Assembly: GCA_947085325.1 (NCBI GenBank)
Contig: CAMTVY010000018.1
Coordinates: 1-35,015 of the forward strand
Source: JAQBXX01 sp947085325
Lineage (GTDB): Bacteria > Pseudomonadota > Gammaproteobacteria > SURF-13
Length of the DNA stretch: 35,015 bases
Direction: 5' to 3'
Shown: one piece after another, positions 1-7,227 of the stretch
How positions within the stretch are numbered: the first letter of the stretch is position 1
Layout of the letters: each line of letters begins with the position of its first letter
Position numbers and translations under genes: made by a program
The notes under the pieces: model-generated
Seen by the model: only the letters and a program-made list of their open reading frames with translations
Told to the model about the DNA's origin: nothing
Database searches by the model: none

Positions 1-276
1 GTCGGTCAGCCCGTATTTGGTCACCGAGCGCAGGATTTTCTGATTCGGGATGCCGAGCATCTCCACCTCGATGGGCGCGGTGATGCGCGCCTCGATCTCT
101 TCCGGCGTCATGCCGGGGGCCTTGATGATGACCTTGACCTGGGTGGACGAGACGTCGGGGAAGGCGTCTATGGGCAGGCCTTTGAAGGCATAGCTGCCGC
201 CTGCGATGAGCAACAGCATGAGCAGCAACATCAACAGGCGCTGGGTCAGGGCGAACTCCACCAGGCGCGCGAGCAT
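1..276 (-). CDS. czcA: CzcA-type heavy-metal efflux RND permease, N-terminal part (runs off the left edge)
   Basis: This is the start of the inner-membrane, proton-driven pump of a CBA-type metal efflux system. Only the first 92 codons are present. They read MLARLVEFALTQRLL, then a leucine-rich first membrane helix (about residues 13-30), then YAFKGLPIDAFPDVS and an APGMTPEEIE segment. This matches the N-terminus of heavy-metal-efflux RND permeases, where the PDV(S/T) and GxxPEEVE-like segments are characteristic. The ATG overlaps the TGA of the upstream adaptor gene by one base (TGATG), so the two are translationally coupled. The metal cannot be told from this fragment. Confidence 0.93.
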   Translation of the reverse strand, partial: MLARLVEFALTQRLLMLLLMLLLIAGGSYAFKGLPIDAFPDVSSTQVKVIIKAPGMTPEEIEARITAPIEVEMLGIPNQKILRSVTKYGLTD

Positions 277-1379
277 CACTCGCCACCCCCGAGTCCCTGC
301 CACGCGCCCTTCAAGGCCACCACCCCGCGCACCGCGATGCGCTCGTTGCCGCGCAACGGGGCTTCAATCGTGCTGGTCTCCGCTGCCGCGTTCACCACGG
401 TCACCGCTTGCGCCCGGTATCCGCCTGGGGTTTGTATAAATATATACACCCGGCCTTGCTGCCGCACCAGGGCCTGGTTCGGTACCACCCATTGTTCGGT
501 CGCTGAACTGGGCGCGGCGATCAGCACCTCAACCTGCTGGCCGGGGCGCAGGCGCTCCGCGCCCTCGGTCACCTCGGCGCGCACCATCACGGTCTGATTC
601 GCGCTGTCCACGCCGCGCCCCACCGACAGCACCTTGCCGCTGGCCTGATAGGCGGGCACGCTGATCTTGCTGCCTTCCCCTGTCTGCGCAACACGCGACA
701 GCGGCACGGCGATTTCCAGCCACAGCGGCGCAAGGCTCGCCACTTTATACAGCGGCGCCGAGGCATCGGCGCGCTGCCCGGCGACCGCCAATTGCTCCAG
801 TACCACGCCAGTGACAGGCGAGACGATCTCGACTGTGCTGGTCAGCGTGCGCTGATCGCGTGCGTGCTTGATGGCCGCAACACTCATGCCGTATAGCGCC
901 AGCAACTGTTCGCGCCCGGCCAGCTCGGCGGCGGCTTCAGCGTATTCATTTTTGGTGGTCAGATAGCGGCTCTGCGCGATGATGCCTTCCTCGAACAACT
1001 CCTGATCGCGGCTGAGATTGTCGCGTTGTAACTGCGCGCGCGTCAGCGCCTGCAAAAATTCTCGTTGCGCCTCGACCAGTGCGGGGCTTTGCAGGCGTGC
1101 CAGCGCCTGTCCCCGCTTTACCTCCTCGTTCACCGCCGCCAGCATGGCCTGCACGAAGCCGTCCGTGGGCGCGCTCACGATGTGCATCTGGTTGTTGGGG
1201 ATGACGACGTGCGCGGGAAGACCGGCGCCCAATGCAGCGTCCTGTTTCTGTAGCGGCGCACTCACGATGTCCAACGCCTGCGCCTGTTGTGCGGACAGCG
1301 CAATATCATCGCTGGCGTGCAGCACTGTGACATTAAAAATACTGCTTAATAGCAGACAGATCACGCGCAGCTTGCGCAT
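276..1379 (-). CDS. czcB: CzcB-type RND efflux periplasmic adaptor (membrane fusion protein)
   Basis: This 367-residue protein should link an RND pump to an outer-membrane channel across the periplasm. An N-terminal signal peptide (about residues 1-22, ending LHAS) is followed by a biotinyl/lipoyl-like segment (IVSAPTDGFVQAMLAAVNEE, about 68-87), an alpha-helical hairpin rich in Q, R and E (about 95-160), a second lipoyl half (VEIVSPVTGVV) and a beta-barrel (VPLSRVAQTGEGSKISV). This is the usual HlyD/CusB order. The ATG is preceded by AGGAG at a suitable distance. It overlaps czcA. An outer-membrane CzcC gene, often found upstream, is not in the window. Substrate specificity is unknown. Confidence 0.92.
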   Translation of the reverse strand: MRKLRVICLLLSSIFNVTVLHASDDIALSAQQAQALDIVSAPLQKQDAALGAGLPAHVVIPNNQMHIVSAPTDGFVQAMLAAVNEEVKRGQALARLQSPALVEAQREFLQALTRAQLQRDNLSRDQELFEEGIIAQSRYLTTKNEYAEAAAELAGREQLLALYGMSVAAIKHARDQRTLTSTVEIVSPVTGVVLEQLAVAGQRADASAPLYKVASLAPLWLEIAVPLSRVAQTGEGSKISVPAYQASGKVLSVGRGVDSANQTVMVRAEVTEGAERLRPGQQVEVLIAAPSSATEQWVVPNQALVRQQGRVYIFIQTPGGYRAQAVTVVNAAAETSTIEAPLRGNERIAVRGVVALKGAWQGLGGGE

Positions 1380-1443
1380 ACCCTATACTCCTGTAACCCG
1401 GCATCAAACGGCCAGGCCTGCTTGGTAGGTTTACTAATCCGGC

Positions 1444-1461
1444 GGCCGAATGAATTCGGCC
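1444..1461. repeat. GGCCGAA-TGAA-TTCGGCC hairpin, REP-like
   Basis: A perfect 7-bp inverted repeat with a 4-base loop lies between the CzcI-like gene and czcB. A closely related hairpin (GGCCGAATTTATTCGGCC) occurs near 31266-31283 and again near 32392-32409, so this is a dispersed element and not an operator specific to the metal operon. It lies inside the probable czc transcript. Confidence 0.6.
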
Positions 1462-1485
1462 CTGCAATCTATGAACTACTGGAGA

Positions 1486-1872
1486 TTAAAGGAGGTAAGG
1501 AGGGGCGTGCGCGGGGGGTGAGGCAAAGTGCCAGCGTGGAATGGGGGTACTGGACGGAGGGTGGGCAACAAGGCCGGCCTGTGTCTGACCGGGCGAGGGC
1601 CTGAAGGCAAGTGTGCCGGAATCGGCGGCGTTGGAAGGTTTCTTGGGGAAGGCCAGCGTTGTCGCGACGCCCTGGGTATCCAGCGCCTGAACTTTGGCGT
1701 CGGGGCAGTACGTCTTTTCACCGTCGAGGCAGTACAACTCCACTGCGTCATGCTGGTGGACGCCGGATAAGCCGTGCGACTCCGCGTCAAAGTGGGCGTG
1801 CAGCAGCGGCGAAAAACATTGCAGCAACGCAAATAAAAGGATCGTAGACAGCCTGCTGTAGTGATTCACCAT
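1486..1872 (-). CDS. Small secreted His-containing protein, CzcI-like
   Basis: This 128-residue protein starts with a signal peptide (MVNHYSRLSTILLFALLQ, cut probably after LLHA). A short mature part holds His and acidic residues (AHFDAESHG, GVHQHDAVE) and two Cys (LYCLDGEKTYCPDAK). The C-terminal third is Pro-rich. Proteins of this size and shape commonly precede czc/cus-type operons (CzcI, CopL-like) and are thought to bind or sense periplasmic metal. The same strand and the position just upstream of czcB fit that role. Similarity is by architecture only. The Pro-rich tail suggests low constraint at the end. Confidence 0.6.
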   Translation of the reverse strand: MVNHYSRLSTILLFALLQCFSPLLHAHFDAESHGLSGVHQHDAVELYCLDGEKTYCPDAKVQALDTQGVATTLAFPKKPSNAADSGTLAFRPSPGQTQAGLVAHPPSSTPIPRWHFASPPAHAPPYLL

Positions 1873-1986
1873 GGCCGTATGATAGCCGCAAGCGGCAATG
1901 GTTCCCAGTAAATCCTTACTAGGCTCTTAATTGGGCGCGGCAGCGCGCCTACAGGCTGGCTGCGCAAATTTGCTATGATAGGCCGC

Positions 1987-3030
1987 ATGAGCGCCCTGCT
2001 GAAGCTGGAAAATATCGAATGCCGCTACCAGGAGCAGGTGGCGGTGCGGGATTTTTCCATGCACGTCAATGTGGGCGAGCTGGTATGCCTGCTGGGGCCC
2101 TCCGGCTGCGGCAAGACCACGGCGTTGCGTGCCGTGGCGGGCTTCGAGCCGGTGGTGCAGGGCGAGATTACCCTGAGCGGTCACAGCATTTCACGCCCCG
2201 GTTATCTGCTGCCGCCGGAGCAGCGCCAGATGGGCATGGTGTTTCAGGAGTACGCGCTGTTTCCGCACCTGAACGTTACCGACAATATCTGCTTCGGCCT
2301 GCGCGGCCTCACGCGCAAGGCGGCCGACAATATGACGCTCCATCTGCTGGAGGTGGTCGGGCTCGAAGGGCTGGGGCAGCGCTACCCGCACGAGCTTTCC
2401 GGCGGCCAGCAGCAGCGCGTGGCGCTGGCGCGTGCGCTCGCGCCGCAGCCCGCGCTGATTCTGCTGGACGAGCCGTTCTCCAATCTCGATGTTGATCTGC
2501 GCGAACGCCTGAGCCAGGAGGTGCGCGCCATTCTGAAGGGTCAGGGCAGCACCGCGATACTCGTCACCCACGACCAGCACGAGGCCTTTGCCTGGGGTGA
2601 CCAGATCGGCGTGATGGCCGAAGGCCGGGTGTTGCAGTGGGACACGCCCTACAATCTGTACCACGAGCCTGCCAACCGCTTCGTGGCCGACTTTATCGGC
2701 CAAGGCGTGCTGATGCGCGGCACGCTGCTCGCACCCGACACGGTGCAGACCGAGGTGGGCGCGATACAGGGCAACCGCGCCTATCCGTGGCCGCAGGGCA
2801 CGCCGGTAGAGGTGCTGTTGCGTCCGGACGATATCGTACACGACGATGCCTCGGTGCTGCGCGCCGAGGTGTTGCACAAGGCGTTCAAGGGCGCGGAGAT
2901 CATGTACACCCTGCGCCTGCCCACCGGCTCGAAGGTGCTGTCGCTGTTCCCCAGCCACCACAACCATGCGATTGGGGAGCAGGTGGGAATTCGCTATGAC
3001 GTGGATCATATGGTGGCGTTTCGCTGCTGA
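1987..3030 (+). CDS. ABC transporter ATP-binding protein, FbpC/PotA type
   Basis: This 347-residue ATPase would energise an importer from the cytoplasmic face. Visible motifs are Walker A GPSGCGKTT (about residues 37-45), the Q-loop region MVFQEYALFPHLNV, the signature LSGGQQQRVALARALAPQ, Walker B LILLDEPFSNLD and the H-loop VTHDQHEAF. A C-terminal TOBE-like domain begins near residue 240 and includes VEVLLRPDDIVHDD. The length and the FSNLDVDLRERL helix resemble ferric iron (FbpC) ATPases. The ATG at 1987 (MSALLKLENI) is preferred to a codon 12 bases upstream because homologues start close to the first strand. No permease or binding protein is adjacent, so the substrate is open. Confidence 0.85.
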   Translation: MSALLKLENIECRYQEQVAVRDFSMHVNVGELVCLLGPSGCGKTTALRAVAGFEPVVQGEITLSGHSISRPGYLLPPEQRQMGMVFQEYALFPHLNVTDNICFGLRGLTRKAADNMTLHLLEVVGLEGLGQRYPHELSGGQQQRVALARALAPQPALILLDEPFSNLDVDLRERLSQEVRAILKGQGSTAILVTHDQHEAFAWGDQIGVMAEGRVLQWDTPYNLYHEPANRFVADFIGQGVLMRGTLLAPDTVQTEVGAIQGNRAYPWPQGTPVEVLLRPDDIVHDDASVLRAEVLHKAFKGAEIMYTLRLPTGSKVLSLFPSHHNHAIGEQVGIRYDVDHMVAFRC

Positions 3031-3038
3031 TACAGCAT

Positions 3039-3108
3039 GTAGATCGGATCAAGTGCAGCGGATACGATAAGGCCGTGTCGGCTCCGCCTTCGGCTTGAGC
3101 CGACCTAC
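3039..3108. repeat. GTAGATCGGATC...CCGACCTAC imperfect palindrome
   Basis: About 70 bp begin GTAGATCGGATCAAG and end GGCTTGAGCCGACCTAC. The ends are inverted copies of each other, and the inner CCGCCTTCGGCTTGAGCC is also found in reverse complement in the 71-bp elements at 32082-32152 and 34647-34717. It is a diverged member of the same dispersed family, placed right after the ABC ATPase gene. Confidence 0.65.
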
Positions 3109-3164
3109 TTACTCAGGAGTCACAAAGTAAGGCTACATTACTTCAGGGTGTGACTCCTGAGTAA
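3109..3164. repeat. 16-bp perfect inverted repeat, TTACTCAGGAGTCACA
   Basis: The arm at 3109-3124 is exactly reverse-complemented at 3149-3164. Inside it AAGTAA (3125-3130) can pair with TTACTT (3138-3143), leaving a 5-base bulge. It could end transcription of the ABC ATPase gene, but no clean T-run follows on the plus strand, so a mobile or protein-binding palindrome is equally possible. Confidence 0.6.
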
Positions 3165-3183
3165 AAACCCTGTTTACTCTACC

Positions 3184-3218
3184 CCCACCCTGTCCCGCCC
3201 CCTGAACAGGGGGCGGGG
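3184..3218. repeat. CCCGCCCCCTG hairpin, dispersed element half
   Basis: CCCGCCCCCTG (3194-3204) and CAGGGGGCGGG (3207-3217) form a very GC-rich hairpin preceded by CCCCCACCCTG. The same layout (CCCCCACCCTG, then a C-rich/G-rich hairpin) occurs in the two-sided element at 27745-27844, so this is probably a half copy of that family. Confidence 0.55.
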
Positions 3219-3260
3219 ACGCAGCAGGAAGTGTAGTCCTAGTTATTGACTTATCAGTAA

Positions 3261-3638
3261 CTAACCCAGCCAGCGGACAACAATCCACGCCACGACAAGC
3301 CACAACGCCACGAAGAATGCGGCGGCGGTATAGCTGACGGGTCTGTGGGCGGCCTGCTGCGCTTGCGCCCGGGCGGACTTTAAAACTTCGGGTGGAGTAA
3401 GCCGGACAACCAGGGCCAGGCCAATCGGAACCAGCAATAGGTCATCAAGGTAGCCGATGACCGGAATGAAATCCGGGATGAGGTCAATGGGGCTGAGGGC
3501 ATAGGCAGCCACGAACACCGCCAGGGCCCGAACAGGAATGGGCGTGCGTGGATCACGCGCGGCGAAATACACCGTGAGGGTGTGCTGCTTGAGTTGCCTG
3601 GCCTGGGCCTTCAGTGAGGTGAGTATACGCATAAGCAC
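3261..3638 (-). CDS. DUF1232 (YkvA-like) membrane protein
   Basis: This 125-residue protein carries the DUF1232 core: the DPRTPIPVRALAVFVAAYAL segment, then SPIDLIPDFIPVIGYLDDLL (about residues 53-72), which is diagnostic for the family. A hydrophobic helix (about 71-84) and a C-terminal membrane helix (AAAFFVALWLVVAWIVV) follow. Its function is unknown. The gene starts 18 bases beyond the phoU stop on the same strand, so it may be read with the pst operon, although DUF1232 proteins are not known Pho components. Confidence 0.85.
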   Translation of the reverse strand: MLMRILTSLKAQARQLKQHTLTVYFAARDPRTPIPVRALAVFVAAYALSPIDLIPDFIPVIGYLDDLLLVPIGLALVVRLTPPEVLKSARAQAQQAAHRPVSYTAAAFFVALWLVVAWIVVRWLG

Positions 3639-3656
3639 CTAACTGGAAATAGCAGC

Positions 3657-4379
3657 CTAAACCCCGCTGTCCTCGTGTAATTCCCTTTCGATCTGCTCCA
3701 GACTGGTGTGGCGCACGTCCTTGCCCTTCACCAGGTAAATCACGTACTCGCAGATGTTGCTGGCGTGGTCGCCGATGCGCTCCAGTGCGCGCGCGGCCCA
3801 GATCACGTTGAGCGCGCGCGAGATGGTGCGCGGGTCTTCCATCATGAAGGTGATCATCTGGCGCATCAGGCCGTCGTATTCCTTGTCCACCTGCAGGTCT
3901 TCACGCGCTACGCGCAGCGCGGCTTCGGTGTCGAGGCGGGCAAAGGCGTCGAGCGCATCATGCACCATGCCGCGCACGTGGTTGCCGAGATACTGGATTT
4001 CCAGGTAGTTGTTCTTGGGCCGCTCTTCGTCCGCCAGCCGTACTGCCATGCGTGCGATCTTTTCCGCCTCGTCGCCCATGCGCTCCAGGTCGGAGATGGT
4101 CTTGATGACCGCCATCACCAGCCGCAGATCGCTCGCGGCAGGCTGGCGGCGGGCGATGATCTGGTTGCACTCCTCGTCGATGGCGACTTCCATGCGGTTG
4201 ACTTCATAGTCCTGGGTGGCAACGGTGTTGGCGAGTTCTACGTCACCCTTGACCAGGGCTTGCAGCGATTGGTCGATGTGCTTCTCGACCAGCCCGCCCA
4301 TGGCGAGCACGCGCGTGCGGATATCCTCCAGCTCGGCGTTGTACTGGCGTGAAATATGGGTATGTATGTTGGATTTCAT
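3657..4379 (-). CDS. phoU: Phosphate signalling regulator PhoU
   Basis: This 240-residue cytoplasmic protein transmits phosphate sufficiency from the Pst transporter to the PhoR kinase. It has the usual size and two PhoU helical repeats. Conserved segments are the N-terminal ISRQYNAELEDIRTRVLAMGG, the metal-contacting motif DLERMGDEAEKIAR (about residues 96-109) and its second-repeat counterpart ALERIGDHASNICEYVIYLVKG. It lies directly after pstB on the same strand, the standard pstSCAB-phoU order. PhoB and PhoR are not in the window. Confidence 0.97.
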   Translation of the reverse strand: MKSNIHTHISRQYNAELEDIRTRVLAMGGLVEKHIDQSLQALVKGDVELANTVATQDYEVNRMEVAIDEECNQIIARRQPAASDLRLVMAVIKTISDLERMGDEAEKIARMAVRLADEERPKNNYLEIQYLGNHVRGMVHDALDAFARLDTEAALRVAREDLQVDKEYDGLMRQMITFMMEDPRTISRALNVIWAARALERIGDHASNICEYVIYLVKGKDVRHTSLEQIERELHEDSGV

Positions 4380-4401
4380 AGGGGTTCTCGCATTGGTCGC
4401 A

Positions 4402-5265
4402 TCAGCCGTATCTGCCCGTGATGTAGTCTTCGGTCTGTTTGTGGGACGGGTTGGTGAAGATGATGTCAGTGTCGCCGAATTCGATCAACTCGCCGAGGTA
4501 CATGAAGGCGGTGTAATCGGAGACGCGCGCCGCCTGCTGCATGTTGTGGGTGACGATGATGATGGTGACGCGGCCCCTGAGCTCGGTGATCAACTCCTCG
4601 ATGCGTGCGGTGGCGATGGGGTCGAGCGCGGAGGTGGGTTCGTCGAACAACAGTATCTCGGGGTCGGTGGCCAGCGCACGCGCGATGCACAGGCGCTGCT
4701 GCTGGCCGCCGGAGAGGTTGAAGGCCAGGTCATGCAGGCGGTCTTTGACTTCGTCCCACAACGCCGCTTCCTGCAATGCCTGCTCGACCTTTTCATCCAG
4801 CACGCTGCGCTTGCGTACGCCACGCACCCGCAGGCCGTAGGCCACGTTTTCGTAGATGGTTTTGGGGAACGGGTTGGCTTTCTGGAACACCATGCCGATG
4901 CGCATCCGCACCTCGATGGGATCGACCTTGGGGCCTATGATGTTGACCTCGTCCGGGTAGAGCAGAATCTCGCCCTCGTAACGGTTGTTGGGATAGAGGT
5001 CGTGCATGCGGTTGAAGCAGCGCAGATAGGTGGTCTTGCCGCAACCGGAAGGCCCGATCAGGGCGGTGACGCGCTTCTCGGCGATGGAGAGATTCACATC
5101 CTTGAGCGCCTGGGTGTCGCCGTAATAAAAATTGAGGCCGGTCACGCGCGCCTTGAGGCCTGGCGCCTCGGTGGCGGAGGTGGCCCGCAGGCTGCTGTTG
5201 AGCACTGGCGCGCTGTTGCGCTGAAGTTCCGGAGTGGGGTTGGTCATAGCGAGGGTCTCTACCAT
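4402..5265 (-). CDS. pstB: Phosphate ABC transporter ATPase PstB
   Basis: This 287-residue protein hydrolyses ATP to drive phosphate import. Motifs are Walker A GPSGCGKTTYLRCFNRMHDL, the Q-loop MVFQKANPFPKTIYENV, the signature LSGGQQQRLCIARALA, Walker B ILLFDEPTSALDPIA and the switch His in IIVTHNMQQAARVSD. CFNRMHDL and the PFPKTIYENVAYG stretch are specific to PstB among ABC ATPases. The first ATG overlaps the pstA stop (ATGGTAG). A second ATG at 5247 (MTNPTPELQ) is a plausible alternative start, since the N-terminal 40 residues are low-complexity and not conserved. Confidence 0.97.
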   Translation of the reverse strand: MVETLAMTNPTPELQRNSAPVLNSSLRATSATEAPGLKARVTGLNFYYGDTQALKDVNLSIAEKRVTALIGPSGCGKTTYLRCFNRMHDLYPNNRYEGEILLYPDEVNIIGPKVDPIEVRMRIGMVFQKANPFPKTIYENVAYGLRVRGVRKRSVLDEKVEQALQEAALWDEVKDRLHDLAFNLSGGQQQRLCIARALATDPEILLFDEPTSALDPIATARIEELITELRGRVTIIIVTHNMQQAARVSDYTAFMYLGELIEFGDTDIIFTNPSHKQTEDYITGRYG

Positions 5266-6167
5266 TTGATGCGTTTACGGAAGCGGTAGCGCAGATAAAT
5301 CGCGATACCATTCATGGCCAGCGTCATGAGCAGCAACACCAGTCCGGCGGCAGCGGCGTTGACGTGGAAATCGGCCTGTGGCCGCGATACCCAGTTGAAC
5401 ATCTGGATCGGCATGACGGTATAGGGCGAGGTGATCCACTCCAGTGAAAGGAACGGCGGCGTGGTCTGCACCGGCGACGGTGGCAGAAAGGCAATAAAGG
5501 TCAGCGCACCGATGGTAATGATTGGCGCACTCTCGCCGATGGCGCGCGACATGGCGATGATGACGCCGGTGAGAATGCCGCCCATGGAGTATGGCAGTAC
5601 GTGGTCGCGGATGCTCTGCCACTGGGTGCCGCCCAGCGCATATACGGCTTCGCGAATGTTGCGCGGTATGGCGCGGACGGCCTCGCGCGTGGCAATGATC
5701 ACCATGGGCAGAATCAGCAGCCCCAGGGTCAGCCCGGCGGTGAGCACGCTCTGGCCGAGGTTGAACTGATAGATGAACAGCCCCAGCGCCATCAGACCGT
5801 AGACAATCGAGGGCACACCGGCGAGGTTGGTAATGTTGATCTCGATGACGTCCGTGACCCAGTTCCGGGGCGCGTATTCTTCAAGGTAGGTGCCCGCCGC
5901 AATGCCGAGCGGCACTGCGCAGGCGGCGGTGACCAGCATCACCATGCAGGTGCCGACCCAGGCCGAGAGTATGCCGGCCTTCTCCGCAAAGCGTGACGGG
6001 AAAGAGGTGAAGAATTGCCACGACAGGCGTGGTGCGCCATGGAGTGCGAGGTCGAGGATGAGGGCAAGCAGGGTGCCAATGCTGATGAACAGCGCGAGCA
6101 GGCCGACCACGATAAAGAGGCCGTCGGCCAGTTTGTTGCGGGAGATGATTTTCTGCACGCTGCGCAT
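5259..6167 (-). CDS. pstA: Phosphate ABC transporter permease PstA
   Basis: This 302-residue inner-membrane permease forms the phosphate channel with PstC. It has about six membrane helices. The cytoplasmic EAA-type loop reads REAVRAIPRNIREAVYALGGTQWQSIRDHVLPYSMGGI (given here only as a region, about residues 155-195). IAMSRAIGESAPI follows, a PstA/PstC signature. The N-terminal ten residues (MRSVQKIISR) precede the first helix. It begins two bases after the pstC stop and overlaps pstB, so translation is coupled. Confidence 0.96.
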   Translation of the reverse strand: MRSVQKIISRNKLADGLFIVVGLLALFISIGTLLALILDLALHGAPRLSWQFFTSFPSRFAEKAGILSAWVGTCMVMLVTAACAVPLGIAAGTYLEEYAPRNWVTDVIEINITNLAGVPSIVYGLMALGLFIYQFNLGQSVLTAGLTLGLLILPMVIIATREAVRAIPRNIREAVYALGGTQWQSIRDHVLPYSMGGILTGVIIAMSRAIGESAPIITIGALTFIAFLPPSPVQTTPPFLSLEWITSPYTVMPIQMFNWVSRPQADFHVNAAAAGLVLLLMTLAMNGIAIYLRYRFRKRIKW

Positions 6168-6169
6168 GA

Positions 6170-7087
6170 TCAGTAGGCCTGCCGGAAGCGGCGTTTGAGC
6201 ACATGGCCCATAATATTGAAGGCGAGCGTCAACAACAGCAGGGTGAAGCCCGCAGCGAAGATAGTCTGGTAACCGATGCTGCCATGCGGCAGGTCGCCCA
6301 GGCTCACCTGCACAATGTAGGTGGTGATGGTGGCAGCAGGTTCCATGGGGTCCCAGGTCAGGTTGGGCTGCATGCCGGCGGCAATGGCAACGATCATGGT
6401 CTCGCCCACTGCGCGCGACATGCCGAGCACATAGGCCGCAGCGACGCCGGAGAGCGCGGCGGGAATCACGACACTGACCGCAGTGCGCAGGCGCGAGGCC
6501 CCCATGGCGTACGAGCCTTCACGCAATTGCATCGGCACGGCCTGAATGGCGTCTTCGCTTACCGAGCTGACATACGGAACGATCATGATGCCCATGACCA
6601 GGCCCGCGCTCAACATGTTGAAACCGGGCAGCCCGGGGAAAATCTTTTGCAGCAGCGGCGTAACGAACAGCAGCGCGAAATAGCCATACACCACAGTGGG
6701 TACACCGGAGAGCATCTCCAGCACGGGCTTGGCCACTTCGCGCACGCGGTGCGGCGCGTATTCGCTCAGATAAATGGCGATGATGGTGCCGAGCGGAATG
6801 GCGACCAGCAGGGCGATGATGGTGGTGACCAGGGTGCCGGCGAGCAGGGGCAGAATGCCGTAGTGGGCGTCATTGAACAGCGGGGTCCATTGGGTGTCGG
6901 TGAGAAAGTCGCTGATCGGTACATGCTGAAAGAAGGCATAGGACTCATACGCCAGCACCCCGACGATACCGGCGGTGATGACCACAGATGACAGCGCGGC
7001 GAGGAACAGCAGGAACTCGATGCCGCGCTCGCGCAGGTGGCGCCAGCGGCGCGCACGAGGTGTCAGGGCTGAGGCCAGGGTACTCAC
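6170..7087 (-). CDS. pstC: Phosphate ABC transporter permease PstC
   Basis: This is the second permease subunit, about 305 residues. It has about six membrane helices, the EAA-type loop (AIQAVPMQLREGSYAMGASRL) and the family signature GMSRAVGETMIVAIAAG. I place the start at the GTG at 7087 (VSTLASALTP), not at the upstream TTG at 7129. The GTG has GGAG ten bases upstream, the TTG has no ribosome-binding site, and a Pho box at 7145-7162 would put the transcript start at or inside the longer reading frame. It can therefore be transcribed both from pstS read-through and from its own Pho promoter. Confidence 0.93.
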   Translation of the reverse strand: MSTLASALTPRARRWRHLRERGIEFLLFLAALSSVVITAGIVGVLAYESYAFFQHVPISDFLTDTQWTPLFNDAHYGILPLLAGTLVTTIIALLVAIPLGTIIAIYLSEYAPHRVREVAKPVLEMLSGVPTVVYGYFALLFVTPLLQKIFPGLPGFNMLSAGLVMGIMIVPYVSSVSEDAIQAVPMQLREGSYAMGASRLRTAVSVVIPAALSGVAAAYVLGMSRAVGETMIVAIAAGMQPNLTWDPMEPAATITTYIVQVSLGDLPHGSIGYQTIFAAGFTLLLLTLAFNIMGHVLKRRFRQAY

Positions 7088-7144
7088 GTGGGTGAAGCTC
7101 CGGGGCGTGGGATTCGGGGTCAGCTGCAAGCTTAGCGGGGCAAT

Positions 7145-7162
7145 ATGACAGTTATGTTACAG
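7145..7162 (-). promoter_or_regulatory. Pho box upstream of pstC
   Basis: Read on the minus strand the site is CTGTAACATAACTGTCAT: two 7-mers close to CTGTCAT separated by 4 bases, the 11-bp period expected for PhoB binding. It lies in the pstS-pstC spacer, just downstream of the pstS terminator, so it gives pstCAB-phoU an internal phosphate-starvation promoter. Confidence 0.75.
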
Positions 7163-7173
7163 CCCGGCCAGGC

Positions 7174-7203
7174 AAAAAAGAGGGCGCCCAGCGCGCCCTC
7201 TTT
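7174..7203 (-). terminator. Rho-independent terminator after pstS
   Basis: On the minus strand, AAAGAGGGCGC and GCGCCCTCTTT pair as an 11-bp stem with a loop of about 5 bases, followed by a T-run (TTTTTT, partly in the stem). It lies 25 bases after the pstS stop. It is probably partial, so PstS is made in excess of the membrane subunits, as is usual for binding proteins. Confidence 0.8.
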
Positions 7204-7227
7204 AAAGTTGCGCAGTCTTGATTCAGT

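Noticed and set aside
4216..5289. A long plus-strand frame opposite pstB
   Set aside because: It is a high-GC shadow frame of pstB. Its translation has no recognisable motif, and pstB is certain.
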